A DNA stretch of 64,000 nucleotides, from contig JAJDJP010000001.1 of NCBI GenBank assembly GCA_030267215.1, forward strand, positions 203,217 to 267,216, in the 5' to 3' direction. Shown in pieces: positions 49,531 to 58,280 of the stretch (position 1 is the first letter of the stretch; every line of letters begins with the position of its first letter). Position numbers and translations under genes: made by a program. Source of the DNA: Ruminococcaceae bacterium OttesenSCG-928-A16 (GTDB lineage: Bacteria; Bacillota; Clostridia; Oscillospirales; Ruminococcaceae). Under the pieces are notes generated by a model. The model made no database searches. It saw nothing but the letters and a program-made list of their open reading frames with translations, and had not been told where the DNA came from.

Positions 49531-50334
49531 TTACGAATCTTTTTTAATGGCGGCCTTTTTAGCAGCAGCACTTTTGGCAGTGGCAGCTTTTTTAACGGGT
49601 GCTTTGGTGGCCGCTTTTTTGGTGGCCGCCCCTTTTTTGGCGGCGGGCTTGGCTGCCTTTTTAACAGTGGCAGGCTTGGCGGCGTCCAGCTCGGCTAAAA
49701 CGGCGGCGGTGCGGCTCATGCCAAGGCGGGTGGCACCTGCGGCCAACATGGCCTGTGCCTCTTTTAGGCTGCCAATGCCGCCCGATGCCTTAATTTGCAT
49801 TGTAGCCGATACCGATTTTCGCATCAGTTTTACATCGGCTACGGTGGCATTGCCGGTGCCAAAACCGGTGCTGGTTTTTACAAAGGCGGCACCGGCCTTT
49901 TCGGCAAGGGTGCAGGCAATGGCAATTTCGTTTTTGGTTAGGTAGCAGTTTTCTAAAATAACCTTTACCGGGGCAGGGGTGGCGCTTACCACGGCGGCAA
50001 TGTCGTTTTGCACATAGTCGTAATCTTTGCTTTTTAGCGCACTCAGGTTTATCACCATATCCAGCTCTCTTGCGCCGTACCGGTAAGCGTTTTGTGCTTC
50101 TTTGGCTTTGGTAAAGGTGCTGTTTGCCCCCAAAGGAAAACCAATAACAGTGCACACAAGGGTGCTGCTGCCTTTTAGCAAATTGGCCGCCATGGCAACG
50201 TAGGCAGGGTTTAAGCAAACGCTGGCAGCGCCAATTTCGCGGGCGTATAAAATAGTTTCGCGTATTTCGGCAAAGGTGGCATTGGGTTTTAAAATAGTAT
50301 GGTCTATTTTAGCGGCAAGTTGTTGTTTTGTCAT
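49531..50334 (-). CDS. deoC: Deoxyribose-phosphate aldolase with Lys/Ala-rich tail
   Basis: The first 217 residues are a normal DeoC, which splits 2-deoxyribose 5-phosphate into acetaldehyde and glyceraldehyde 3-phosphate. The Schiff-base Lys is Lys153 in FVKTSTGFG, with Lys182 in QIKASGGIG as the proton relay and DHTILKPNAT at the N-terminus. Residues 218-267 are an added tail made of Lys-Lys-Ala, Ala-Thr-Lys and Pro-Ala units, like the C-terminal part of histone H1-type or HupS-like proteins. It is in frame and ends at a normal stop. The tail may bind nucleic acid. Confidence 0.93.
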   Translation of the reverse strand: MTKQQLAAKIDHTILKPNATFAEIRETILYAREIGAASVCLNPAYVAMAANLLKGSSTLVCTVIGFPLGANSTFTKAKEAQNAYRYGARELDMVINLSALKSKDYDYVQNDIAAVVSATPAPVKVILENCYLTKNEIAIACTLAEKAGAAFVKTSTGFGTGNATVADVKLMRKSVSATMQIKASGGIGSLKEAQAMLAAGATRLGMSRTAAVLAELDAAKPATVKKAAKPAAKKGAATKKAATKAPVKKAATAKSAAAKKAAIKKDS

Positions 50335-50565
50335 GGTAAAGGCTCCTTTTAACTGGTTTGCGTATAAAAACGTGTTTATTTAATTTTATTCTACAATTGC
50401 GGGGCAAATAAGTCAACGCAGTGGAAAATGAGTGTATTTAACAAGTTTTTTCATAAATTTTTCACAGTAAAAGGCTGAATTGTGTTTGATAGCAGCACAA
50501 TTTTTGTGTTATTATAAATAATAATAATTGTTAGGGCTGGGTGTTTTAAGTATATAATTACCCTA

Positions 50566-50723
50566 AAATAGGCCCCGGTAATTTACATAAATGGGTTAAT
50601 TTTGGAGGGGAGGATTGAGGCGACCGGCCTATTTATGGCATTGGCACAAGGTTTTGCAAAACCTTTGGGCCAACCCCATAAACCGGAAAACTACGCGCAG
50701 GCAGGTAGGCAACTGGCCTGTGC
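50566..50723 (+). ncRNA. Candidate switch-like leader RNA of the DUF1538/PII operon
   Basis: CCGGCCTATTTATGG (50624-50638) can pair upstream with AAATAGGCCCCGG (50566-50578) or downstream with the CCATAAACCGG arm (50676-50686), so the helices exclude each other. Inside the downstream fold, TTGGC pairs GCCAA and an exact 18-base palindrome sits at 50648-50665. A further hairpin (50695-50702 with 50715-50723) precedes the ribosome site of the gene. GGAGGGGAGG lies in the loop of the upstream helix. The promoter is probably near TATAAT 50553. I match it to no known riboswitch class. The rest of the 407-base gap (50335-50550) is A+T-rich without a gene. Confidence 0.5.
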
Positions 50724-50741
50724 AAAGAAAGGTGTTTTGCT

Positions 50742-52247
50742 ATGGCAAAAAGTTTATTAGAAAAATTAAAAGAATCGATGCAGGCGGTGCTGCCCATTGG
50801 GGCTATTATTGTGCTGCTGCATTTTACAATTGCCCCCATGCCGCTGGGCACCCTTATGCTTATGCTAGTAGGCATGGTAATGCTTATTGTGGGGCTAACC
50901 TTGTTTTCGCTTGGCACCGAAATGGCAATGATGCCGATAGGGGAGCACATTGGCTCGTCCCTTATTCGCTCGCGTAAATTGTCGCTTATTTTAGCGGTGC
51001 TTTTTATATTTGGCTTTATTGTTACCGCGGCCGAGCCGGATTTACAGGTGTTTGTTAACCAGGTGGCCTCTATACCAAACATGCACTTAATTATTGGCAT
51101 TGCGGTGGGTGTAGGCCTGTTTTTGGCACTGGCGGCCCTGCGCATTCTGTTTCGGTGGAAGCTGGCCAAACTGCTGATGATTTTATACCCAATTGTGTTT
51201 TTAATCGCCATTTTCTCGTCAGAATATCTTGCCGTTGCCTTCGATGCTTCGGCCGTTACCACCGGGCCTATAACCGTGCCTTTTTTACTGGCGGTTGGGG
51301 CGGGCCTTGCCTCTATTAACAGTGGCAAAGATGCCGGAGAAGACAACTTTGGCCTATGCGGTATTTGCTCTATTGGGCCCATTATTGCAGTGCTGTTGCT
51401 GGGCCTGTTTTTCGATTCCAGCAATACCAGCTATTTGCCGCAGGCCGATGCAACCGTAAGCAGCGCCGGAGATTTGGTGCACCTGTTTTTAGAGGGCCTG
51501 TGGCACACCCTTGGCGAAGTGTTGGTGGTTATTATTCCCATTTTGGGGCTGTTTCTTATTTTTCAGGTGTTAAAATTAAAGCTTTCTAAAACCGAGCTTG
51601 TGAAGATTTTGGTGGGGCTAGGCTATTTGCTGGTAGGGCTTACCATATTTTTGGCCGGGGTAAACAAAGGGTTTATGCCTGCGGCTAAGTTTTTGGGCGA
51701 AACCATGGGCAAGCTGGAATATAATTGGATATTGATACCGCTTTGCCTTGTAATTGGTGCCTGCGTGGTTATGGCAGAGCCCGCCGTGCACGTATTAACC
51801 AAACAGGTAGAAGAAATTACCAATGGCGGTATTACCCGTGGCATGATGCTATTTGGCATGGCGCTGGGGGTTGGCATTGCCATGAGCCTTGGCATGGTGC
51901 GTGTTTTGTTCGATCTTTCTATTTGGTGGATTTTGGTGCCAGGCTATGTGCTGGCTTTGCTGTTAACCCGCTTTGTGCCCAGCCTGTTTGTTGGCATCGC
52001 GTTCGATTCTGGCGGTGTTGCGGCCGGTGCTATGAGCGCGGCCTTTGTGCTGCCCTTTACCATTGGCGTGTGCACGGCGGTGGGTGGCAATATTATCACC
52101 GATGCCTTTGGCGTTGTGGGCCTTATTGCCATGATGCCCCCCATTACGGTGCAGATAATGGGCGTTATTTACAACATCAAACTTAAAAAGAGTGCCCGCC
52201 TGGAGGCGATTGCCGAGGCGCAGGACGCTGAAGAAGTAGAAGCGTGA
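50742..52247 (+). CDS. DUF1538 membrane protein (internally duplicated)
   Basis: This 501-residue protein has about twelve spans and two related halves. Both contain an AEP segment (AEPDLQVFVNQVASIPN near 105 and AEPAVHVLTKQVEEIT near 345) followed by a Gly-rich helix and a later FDSGGV or FDASAVTTGP motif. It matches DUF1538, a family of unknown function that looks like a transporter. The PII-like gene follows 88 bases downstream, so a nucleotide-sensing protein may gate it. ATG is preceded by AAAGG after the leader hairpins. The transported substrate is unknown. Confidence 0.85.
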   Translation: MAKSLLEKLKESMQAVLPIGAIIVLLHFTIAPMPLGTLMLMLVGMVMLIVGLTLFSLGTEMAMMPIGEHIGSSLIRSRKLSLILAVLFIFGFIVTAAEPDLQVFVNQVASIPNMHLIIGIAVGVGLFLALAALRILFRWKLAKLLMILYPIVFLIAIFSSEYLAVAFDASAVTTGPITVPFLLAVGAGLASINSGKDAGEDNFGLCGICSIGPIIAVLLLGLFFDSSNTSYLPQADATVSSAGDLVHLFLEGLWHTLGEVLVVIIPILGLFLIFQVLKLKLSKTELVKILVGLGYLLVGLTIFLAGVNKGFMPAAKFLGETMGKLEYNWILIPLCLVIGACVVMAEPAVHVLTKQVEEITNGGITRGMMLFGMALGVGIAMSLGMVRVLFDLSIWWILVPGYVLALLLTRFVPSLFVGIAFDSGGVAAGAMSAAFVLPFTIGVCTAVGGNIITDAFGVVGLIAMMPPITVQIMGVIYNIKLKKSARLEAIAEAQDAEEVEA

Positions 52248-52335
52248 TAAAGCCGTATTAGCTACAAGGTTTGCAAAATGCTTACAAACAAAGCGCCGCA
52301 AACCGCCAGCCACTACAAAGAAAGGACAAAACAAC

Positions 52336-53025
52336 ATGGATAAACAAAAACCGGCCTTAAACCTGCTGTGCGTTATTTGCGATAGGGATAAGCAGGAAAA
52401 AATTGCCACCGTTGTAGATGGGCAGCGTGCGCTGTTTAACTTGGCTACGCTTGGCAAGGGCACGGCAAGCTCGCGCATATTAAACTACCTTGGCATAGGC
52501 GAAACCGACAAAACAGTTTTTTTAAGCATTTTGCCGGCCACCCTTGCCAAAGAGCGTATGCATAAATTAACCGAAGACTTTCATTTAAAAGAGGCGGGGC
52601 AGGGCATTGCGTTTTGTGTGGGCATTACCCACGGCTGCTACCATAAAACAATAGCGGTGCCGGCCGAAGAGACTGGAGGAGAAACCATGGACAATAAAGC
52701 AGGAACAGACCTTGTGCTGGTGGTGGTAAACCCCGGCTATACCGAAGAAGTAATGGAGGTTGCCCGCGAGCAGGGTGCTACCGGTGGCACAGTGCTGCAT
52801 GCCCGTGGCTGCGGGCTTACCGGTGCCGAAAAGTTTTTTGGCGTAACCATTCAGCCCGAAAAAGAGCTGATTATGATTGTAGCGTCGGACGCTATTAGCT
52901 GTGCCATTATGGAAAGCATTGCCCAAAAAACCGGGCCCGAAACCGACGCCGGTGCGGTATCGTTTTCGCTGCCGGTAGCGGCGGCTGTTGGCATTGGGCT
53001 AGATGTGCCACGAGAGGAACACTGA
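52336..53025 (+). CDS. Tandem PII-like signalling protein
   Basis: This 229-residue protein contains two diverged PII-like halves. The first (about 8-98) has ATLGKGTASSRILNYLGIG and VFLSILP; the second (about 125-220) has LVLVVVNPGYTEEVMEVAREQGATGGTVLHARG and ELIMIVASDA. The second keeps the P-II beta-alpha-beta start; no clear uridylylation Tyr is seen. A 25-residue linker separates them. One chain could thus form a pseudo-dimer. PII proteins usually regulate transporters or enzymes by binding ATP, ADP or 2-oxoglutarate; here the natural partner is the DUF1538 protein. Confidence 0.8.
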   Translation: MDKQKPALNLLCVICDRDKQEKIATVVDGQRALFNLATLGKGTASSRILNYLGIGETDKTVFLSILPATLAKERMHKLTEDFHLKEAGQGIAFCVGITHGCYHKTIAVPAEETGGETMDNKAGTDLVLVVVNPGYTEEVMEVAREQGATGGTVLHARGCGLTGAEKFFGVTIQPEKELIMIVASDAISCAIMESIAQKTGPETDAGAVSFSLPVAAAVGIGLDVPREEH

Positions 53026-53050
53026 TAGTTGTTTTAGTATAATACAAAAC

Positions 53051-53102
53051 AAAACCCAGCCTATTGCCCCACTTTTTGCAGTGGAAGAGGCTGGGTTTTA
53101 TT
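53051..53102 (+). terminator. Terminator after the PII-like gene
   Basis: AAAACCCAGCCT and AGGCTGGGTTTT arms enclose an inner CCAC/GTGG stem, followed by ATT. It ends the DUF1538/PII transcript. Confidence 0.8.
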
Positions 53103-53150
53103 GCCCAAAAATGTTGTGGCAGTTACCAAAACAATATTTTAAAAATAGGG

Positions 53151-53179
53151 TTTACAAACGCACTTTAATATGGTAGCAT
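53151..53179 (+). promoter_or_regulatory. Probable promoter of the ilvA T-box leader
   Basis: TTTACA and TAGCAT are 17 bases apart, directly upstream of the leader. Confidence 0.55.
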
Positions 53180-53199
53180 GGTAACAATAGTTTAAATGC

Positions 53200-53556
53200 A
53201 ACGAAGGGGACAGGCAAAAGCACCGCTTTTTTAGAGAGCTGTTGGCTGGTGTAAAACAGCAAAAGCCGCTTTTTTAGCAGATGAATGAAATATAGGTAGT
53301 ACCATCGCCGAGAAAATTTCTGGTGAGGATACGATCGATGCTTTGTTGATTTGCTCTAAGCCGAATCACCCCCGAGCAGTTTGCCAAAAGCGCTTGCTGT
53401 AAAAGCAGCGTTAGTAGAGCAAAACGGCGGCCCCCGTTATAGGGTACTGTATTGTTAGATACAGCTAAAGTGGCTGCAAACGCAGCAATAAGAGTGGTAC
53501 CGCGGGGCATTTTCGTCCTCGTCTCTGTTTATATAACAGGGGCGAGGGCTTTTTTG
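53200..53556 (+). promoter_or_regulatory. T-box leader of ilvA
   Basis: The T-box signature AGAGTGGTACCGCGG (53491-53505) stands before a strong terminator (about 53514-53556, stem with CCTCG/CGAGG, then T6). Stem I starts near 53210, with GAGAGCTGTTGGCTGGTG matching the usual distal bulge region. The specifier cannot be assigned with confidence by eye; isoleucine is expected from the gene. Uncharged tRNA should prevent termination and raise ilvA expression. Confidence 0.93.
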
Positions 53557-53594
53557 TTAACCAGCTATAATAGAACAAGACAGGGGATGACGGC

Positions 53595-54785
53595 ATGACA
53601 TTGGATAAAATTTACCACGCGGCTTTTGTGCTAAAAGATGTAGCCCGCAAAACCGACATGATTGCAGCACCAGAACTTTGCAACTGTGGCAACCTTTGGC
53701 TTAAAACCGAAAATTTACAGGTGACGGGTTCTTTTAAATTGCGTGGTGCCTATTATAAAATAAGCCAGCTTACCGAAGAAGAAAAACGCCGTGGGGTAAT
53801 TGCGTGCTCGGCTGGCAACCATGCACAAGGGGTAGCCCTGGCAGCGCAAAAAAAAGGTATACCGGCACTTATTTGCATCCCCGATAGCGCGCCAATTTCT
53901 AAAATAGAGGCCACCCGCCGCTTTGGCGCTACTGTAGAGCTTGTGCCCGGCACCTACGACGATGCCTATGCCCATGCCCTGCAATTAAAAGAGGAACGGG
54001 CCCTAACCTTTATCCACCCATTTGATGATGAAGATGTAATTGCGGGCCAAGGCACCATTGGGCTGGAGATACTGGACCAAATGCCGGATGTGGAAGCCGT
54101 AATTGTGCCCATTGGCGGCGGCGGGCTAATTAGTGGGCTTGCCTTTGCTATTAAAAGCTTGCGGCCCCAGTGCAAGGTGTACGGGGTGCAGGCGGCCAAT
54201 GCCCCCTCCATGATGAAATCGATTCAAAAGGGAAAATCGATTACACTGGACACGGTGGCAACCTTTGCCGATGGCATTGCGGTAAAACACCCGGGCGACA
54301 CTACCTTTGACCTTGTGCGCCGTTATGTAGATGGCATTGTTAGCGTTAGCGAAGACGAAATTGCCAGCGCTATTTTAGCACTGATGGAGCGCCAAAAACT
54401 GGTGGCTGAAGGCGCCGGCGCGGTAAGTGTGGCGGCCGCTTTGTTTGATAAAATTGATTTGGAAAACAAAAAAACCGTCTGCCTGCTTTCGGGCGGCAAC
54501 ATCGACGTAAATATTTTAAGCCGGGTAATAACCAGGGGGCTGGTAAACAGCGGGCGCAATGCCAGCCTTACCATTGCGCTGGTAGATAAACCCGGCCAGC
54601 TAGAGGGGGTTTCGCACATTGTTTCGGCCCATGGGGGCAACGTGGTTAGCGTGCAGTACGACAGAAGCGACCCTAACATGGCCATTAACACCTGCTACCT
54701 AAAGCTGGCGCTAGAAACACGCGACCATGCCCAAATTGAGGAAATTGCCACTGCCTTGGGCAAAGCGGGTTTTACCATTGTTTAA
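53595..54785 (+). CDS. ilvA: Threonine ammonia-lyase (short form with ACT-like end)
   Basis: This 396-residue PLP enzyme deaminates threonine to 2-oxobutanoate, the first step to isoleucine. The cofactor Lys is in VTGSFKLRGAYYK (about 42-54), the NHAQGVA segment binds PLP, and the IGGGGLISG loop is near 178. The C-terminal 75 residues form an ACT-like domain (ALVDKPGQLEGVSHIVSAHGG). The size matches the TdcB-like type often named ilvA in Clostridia. The T-box upstream supports a biosynthetic rather than catabolic role. Confidence 0.93.
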   Translation: MTLDKIYHAAFVLKDVARKTDMIAAPELCNCGNLWLKTENLQVTGSFKLRGAYYKISQLTEEEKRRGVIACSAGNHAQGVALAAQKKGIPALICIPDSAPISKIEATRRFGATVELVPGTYDDAYAHALQLKEERALTFIHPFDDEDVIAGQGTIGLEILDQMPDVEAVIVPIGGGGLISGLAFAIKSLRPQCKVYGVQAANAPSMMKSIQKGKSITLDTVATFADGIAVKHPGDTTFDLVRRYVDGIVSVSEDEIASAILALMERQKLVAEGAGAVSVAAALFDKIDLENKKTVCLLSGGNIDVNILSRVITRGLVNSGRNASLTIALVDKPGQLEGVSHIVSAHGGNVVSVQYDRSDPNMAINTCYLKLALETRDHAQIEEIATALGKAGFTIV

Positions 54786-54860
54786 TTTATATAAGTGGCA
54801 ATTGGTTCTAAATGTAATGATGTTTTACTTCCGTGTATCTGCTGCAAAAGGAGGCTTACC

Positions 54861-56075
54861 ATGGACAATACCCAAACTTTGGCATTGGTTAAAACCCGCT
54901 TGCATTGCCTTGCCCTTTTTAGGGGGCTGCTAACGCAAGATGAAAGCCTTGCCGCCTTTTTGGCCTTGCTGGATGCTTTGGACAAAACCGATGTGGAAAG
55001 CACCGCCAACTTATATTGTGCATTTGTTGCCGCCTTGTATAAACATGGGGGAGATTTTGGTGCCCATTTGTTAAACCTTGTGCTGCAAACCGAAACCCCG
55101 GCCCTGCAACTGCAAATACAAGGCAAACCGCTGCCCCAGCCCATGGCCGATAGCCTTGCAAGTGAGCTGGAAACCTTTAGCCTGGTTTCGTCGCTAAAGC
55201 CGGCGCAGCTGGCAGCGCTAGTGGGCAATGCCCCGTTTTTGCCCCGGTGGCAAAACAGCCCGGCCAATTTTGACGAGCATTACCACCAGCGCTTGCAGCA
55301 GGGCTCTACTAAAGGGTACGGCATTTTTGCCGCCCACCACATGTTTGTGCTGGGGCAAAACACCACCCTGTTGCCGGTGAAAAACCCCGACCCGCAGCGC
55401 CTGGCCGGGCTTACTGGTTATGCGGGCGAGCGTGCGCAGATACTTACCAACACAAAAGCTTTGCTAAACGGCTTGCCGGCTAACAACATTTTGCTGTACG
55501 GCGATGCCGGCACCGGCAAAAGCAGCACGGTTAAAGCCCTTGCCAACGAATATTATCAAAGCGGCCTGCGGCTAATAGAGGTGCGCAAAAACCAGCTGTA
55601 CCAAATACCGGCCTTAATGGATATGCTGGCTGAAAACCCGCTGAAGTTTATTTTGTTTATCGATGACTTATCCTTCCCGGCAGACGATGGCAATTTTACC
55701 GAGCTGAAAGCCATTTTAGAGGGGAACATTGCAGCCCGGCCGGGCAACATGGTGGTGTATGCCACCAGCAACCGCCGCCACATGGTAACCGAGCGCTTTA
55801 GTAGCCGCCAAGGCGACGATTTACACCAAAGCGACACACGGGAGGAAGAGGCCAGCCTGGCGGCCCGCTTTGGGCTTACCATCACCTTTTTGCGGCCCGA
55901 TAAAGACCTGTACATAGAAATTGTGCAAAATTTAGCTGCCGAGATGAACCTGCAAACCCCAATGCCCACCTTGCTGGCCGGGGCCGAGGCACATGCCATA
56001 CGCCACGGCGGGCGCAGCCCCCGCACTGCCCGCCAGTTTGTAGAGTATATGAAAGCGGTGGAGCAGGAGGCATAA
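54861..56075 (+). CDS. DUF815 AAA+ ATPase
   Basis: This 404-residue protein has an all-helical N-terminal part (about 1-185) and a C-terminal ATPase. Walker A is LYGDAGTGKSSTVKAL (about 213-228), Walker B is KFILFIDDLSF, and sensor-1-like YATSNRRHMV. The C-terminal RSPRTARQFVEYM helix follows. DUF815 proteins are widespread with no firm function. It lies between ilvA and the second T-box, with its own AAGGAGG, and is probably read through from ilvA. No link to amino-acid synthesis is known. Confidence 0.88.
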   Translation: MDNTQTLALVKTRLHCLALFRGLLTQDESLAAFLALLDALDKTDVESTANLYCAFVAALYKHGGDFGAHLLNLVLQTETPALQLQIQGKPLPQPMADSLASELETFSLVSSLKPAQLAALVGNAPFLPRWQNSPANFDEHYHQRLQQGSTKGYGIFAAHHMFVLGQNTTLLPVKNPDPQRLAGLTGYAGERAQILTNTKALLNGLPANNILLYGDAGTGKSSTVKALANEYYQSGLRLIEVRKNQLYQIPALMDMLAENPLKFILFIDDLSFPADDGNFTELKAILEGNIAARPGNMVVYATSNRRHMVTERFSSRQGDDLHQSDTREEEASLAARFGLTITFLRPDKDLYIEIVQNLAAEMNLQTPMPTLLAGAEAHAIRHGGRSPRTARQFVEYMKAVEQEA

Positions 56076-56140
56076 AACAAGCTGTATTAGCGCTTGCCCG
56101 GAGATTTCTGGATATTTATTAAAATAAATATAAAAATTAA

Positions 56141-56169
56141 TTGACAGAGGCACAACTTTTCTATATAAT
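56141..56169 (+). promoter_or_regulatory. Consensus promoter of the ilvB T-box leader
   Basis: TTGACA (56141-56146) and TATAAT (56164-56169), exactly 17 bases apart, match consensus perfectly. Confidence 0.95.
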
Positions 56170-56199
56170 GAACCATAATTTCATTATAAACTTAAATGC

Positions 56200-56520
56200 G
56201 TAGATGGGAACCAGTAGTGTAAACAGCAAGCTGCAGAGAGCCGCCGGGTGGTGCAAGGCGGTGCGGATGTTTACACGAAGTCTCTGCCCGGAGCAGCCAC
56301 CTGAAGGGTTTGGTTAAAACCTGCGTAGGCGTGGCCGTGTGGTGCTATGTTACAGTGCCCGGTGTGTTTGCTATGGTTGTAGCCATTGTTTAAACGGCTA
56401 TGCTGGCCCACACCGCTAAGTGGTTGCTGTTGCCCACCCGCAACAGCAGCAAGAAGAGTGGTACCGCAGAGCCTGTAACGCCTCTGTCTCTTTTAACAAG
56501 AGACAGGGGCGCTTTGTTTT
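56200..56520 (+). promoter_or_regulatory. T-box leader of ilvB-ilvH (probably leucine-specific)
   Basis: AAGAGTGGTACCGC (56454-56467) is the T-box core, followed by a terminator (56479-56520, GCCTCTGTCTC paired with GAGACAGGGGC, then CTTTGTTTT). In stem I, GCAGAGAG, GGGTGGTGCAAG and the purine-rich GAAG come before CTC (56282-56284), which I read as the specifier for leucine, as in the B. subtilis ilv-leu leader. The remaining part of the 511-base gap is this leader and the promoter. Confidence 0.92.
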
Positions 56521-56586
56521 ACCCCTTTTCGTTTTTAATGAAGTTGCCTATTCGCAAACAAATGCCAAACAAAGGAGGAAGCTGCT

Positions 56587-58248
56587 ATGAGGCTAACAGG
56601 TGCAGAAATTCTTGCTCATATTTTAATAGAGCAACAAGCAACCACTATTTTTGGATATCCGGGTGGTTCGGTGCTGCCCATTTACGACGCTTTATATAAC
56701 CACCGAGACACCATTACCCACGTGCTTACCGCACACGAGCAAGGCGCTAGCCACGCAGCCGATGGCTATGCCCGTGCTACCGGCAAAACCGGTGTGGTGG
56801 TTGCCACCAGCGGCCCGGGTGCTACCAACCTTGTAACCGGCATTGCCACCGCTTTTATGGATAGCGTGCCAATGGTTGCCATTACCGGCAACGTGGGCAG
56901 CAGCCTTATTGGCAAAGATAGCTTTCAGGAAGTGTACACCATGGGTATTACCATGCCCATTACCAAGCACAATTATATGGTGCAAAAAATAGAAGATTTA
57001 GCCCCCACCCTGCGCGCGGCGTTTCGGATTGCGGGCAGTGGGCGCAAAGGCCCGGTGCTGGTAGATATCACCAAGGATGTGCAGGTGGCAGAGTACGATT
57101 TTACCCCAGAACCTGCCTTTGTAGAGCAAAAACCGCCTTTTACGGCAGACGAAGAAATTTGGGAGATTGTGCGCTATTTAGGGCGTAGCAAACGGCCGCT
57201 TATCTGCTTTGGCGGCGGCGTGGTTAGCAGCGGCGCCACAGCCGAATTGTACGAGCTGGTGCACAAAGCCCAAATACCCGCTGTGCACACCATTATGGGC
57301 ACCGGCGTGCTTAGCTGGGACGACCCGCTGAACGTGGGCCTTGCGGGCATGCACGGGTTTGTTTCTAGCAACCAAGCGCTGGAACATGCTGATTTGATTT
57401 TGGCAATAGGGTTTAGATTTAGCGACCGTGTAGCCCTAAATACCCATAAGTGGGGCAAACGGGCCAGCATTGTGCAAATTGATATTGACCCCAGCGAAGT
57501 AAATAAAAATATTAAAATAGACCATGCCGTGGTGGGGGATATCCAGCTAATTTTGCAAAAAGTGCTGCCGATGGTTGAAAAAACCACCCACCCGGTTTGG
57601 GTAAACGAAATTGCCGAGTGGAAAAAAGAGGATTACCAGCCAGCGGGTAGCAACACCACGCTAAAACCCCACCAGGTTATTGGGGTGATATCGGAGCTGG
57701 CGGGTGAGGACGCTGTTTTAGTAACCGACGTAGGCCAGCACCAAATGTGGGCGGCGCAGTACTGCCACCGCACCCAGCCCCGCAGCTTTATAACCAGCGG
57801 TGGGCTTGGCACCATGGGCTTTGGTTACGGGGCGGCCATTGGGGCAAAAATGGGCGTGGGTGCCCGCAGGGTTATCCACATTACCGGCGACGGTTCCTTC
57901 CACATGAACATGAACGAGGTTTGCACAGCGGTAAGTTATAATTTGCCGGTGGTTACGGTGGTGCTTAACAACAATGTGCTGGGCATGGTGCGCCAGTGGC
58001 AAACCGATTTTTACGAAAACCGCTACAGCAACACCACCCTAAACCGCAAAACCGATTATGTGAAGGTGGCCGAGGGCTTTGGCGCTGCCGGCTACCGTGC
58101 CACCACCCTAACAGAGCTGCGCGATGCACTGGAAAAAGCGCTGCTGGCCGATGGCCCGGTGTGGATAGAAGCAGTGATTGACAAAGATGAGCGGGTGCTG
58201 CCCATGATACCCGGCGGCGGCACAATAGACGACATGATTGTGGAGTAA
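56587..58248 (+). CDS. ilvB: Acetolactate synthase large subunit
   Basis: This 553-residue thiamine-diphosphate enzyme joins two pyruvates to acetolactate, or pyruvate and 2-oxobutanoate to acetohydroxybutyrate. The activating Glu is in TAHEQGASHAADGYARATG (about 46-64). The central FAD domain has GTGVLSWDDPLNVGLAGMHG, and the ThDP motif GDGSFHMNMNEV lies near 437. With the small subunit next door it forms the biosynthetic, valine-regulated enzyme. AGGAGG precedes ATG. Confidence 0.96.
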   Translation: MRLTGAEILAHILIEQQATTIFGYPGGSVLPIYDALYNHRDTITHVLTAHEQGASHAADGYARATGKTGVVVATSGPGATNLVTGIATAFMDSVPMVAITGNVGSSLIGKDSFQEVYTMGITMPITKHNYMVQKIEDLAPTLRAAFRIAGSGRKGPVLVDITKDVQVAEYDFTPEPAFVEQKPPFTADEEIWEIVRYLGRSKRPLICFGGGVVSSGATAELYELVHKAQIPAVHTIMGTGVLSWDDPLNVGLAGMHGFVSSNQALEHADLILAIGFRFSDRVALNTHKWGKRASIVQIDIDPSEVNKNIKIDHAVVGDIQLILQKVLPMVEKTTHPVWVNEIAEWKKEDYQPAGSNTTLKPHQVIGVISELAGEDAVLVTDVGQHQMWAAQYCHRTQPRSFITSGGLGTMGFGYGAAIGAKMGVGARRVIHITGDGSFHMNMNEVCTAVSYNLPVVTVVLNNNVLGMVRQWQTDFYENRYSNTTLNRKTDYVKVAEGFGAAGYRATTLTELRDALEKALLADGPVWIEAVIDKDERVLPMIPGGGTIDDMIVE

Positions 58249-58280
58249 CGGGCGTTTGCCCAGCAAGGGGTGCAAATAAA

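Noticed and set aside
50615..50977. Frame starting at TTG right after GGAGGGGAGG
   Set aside because: It overlaps the DUF1538 gene out of frame and has no protein-like composition; the purine-rich site is better explained as part of the leader, although a short leader peptide cannot be excluded.
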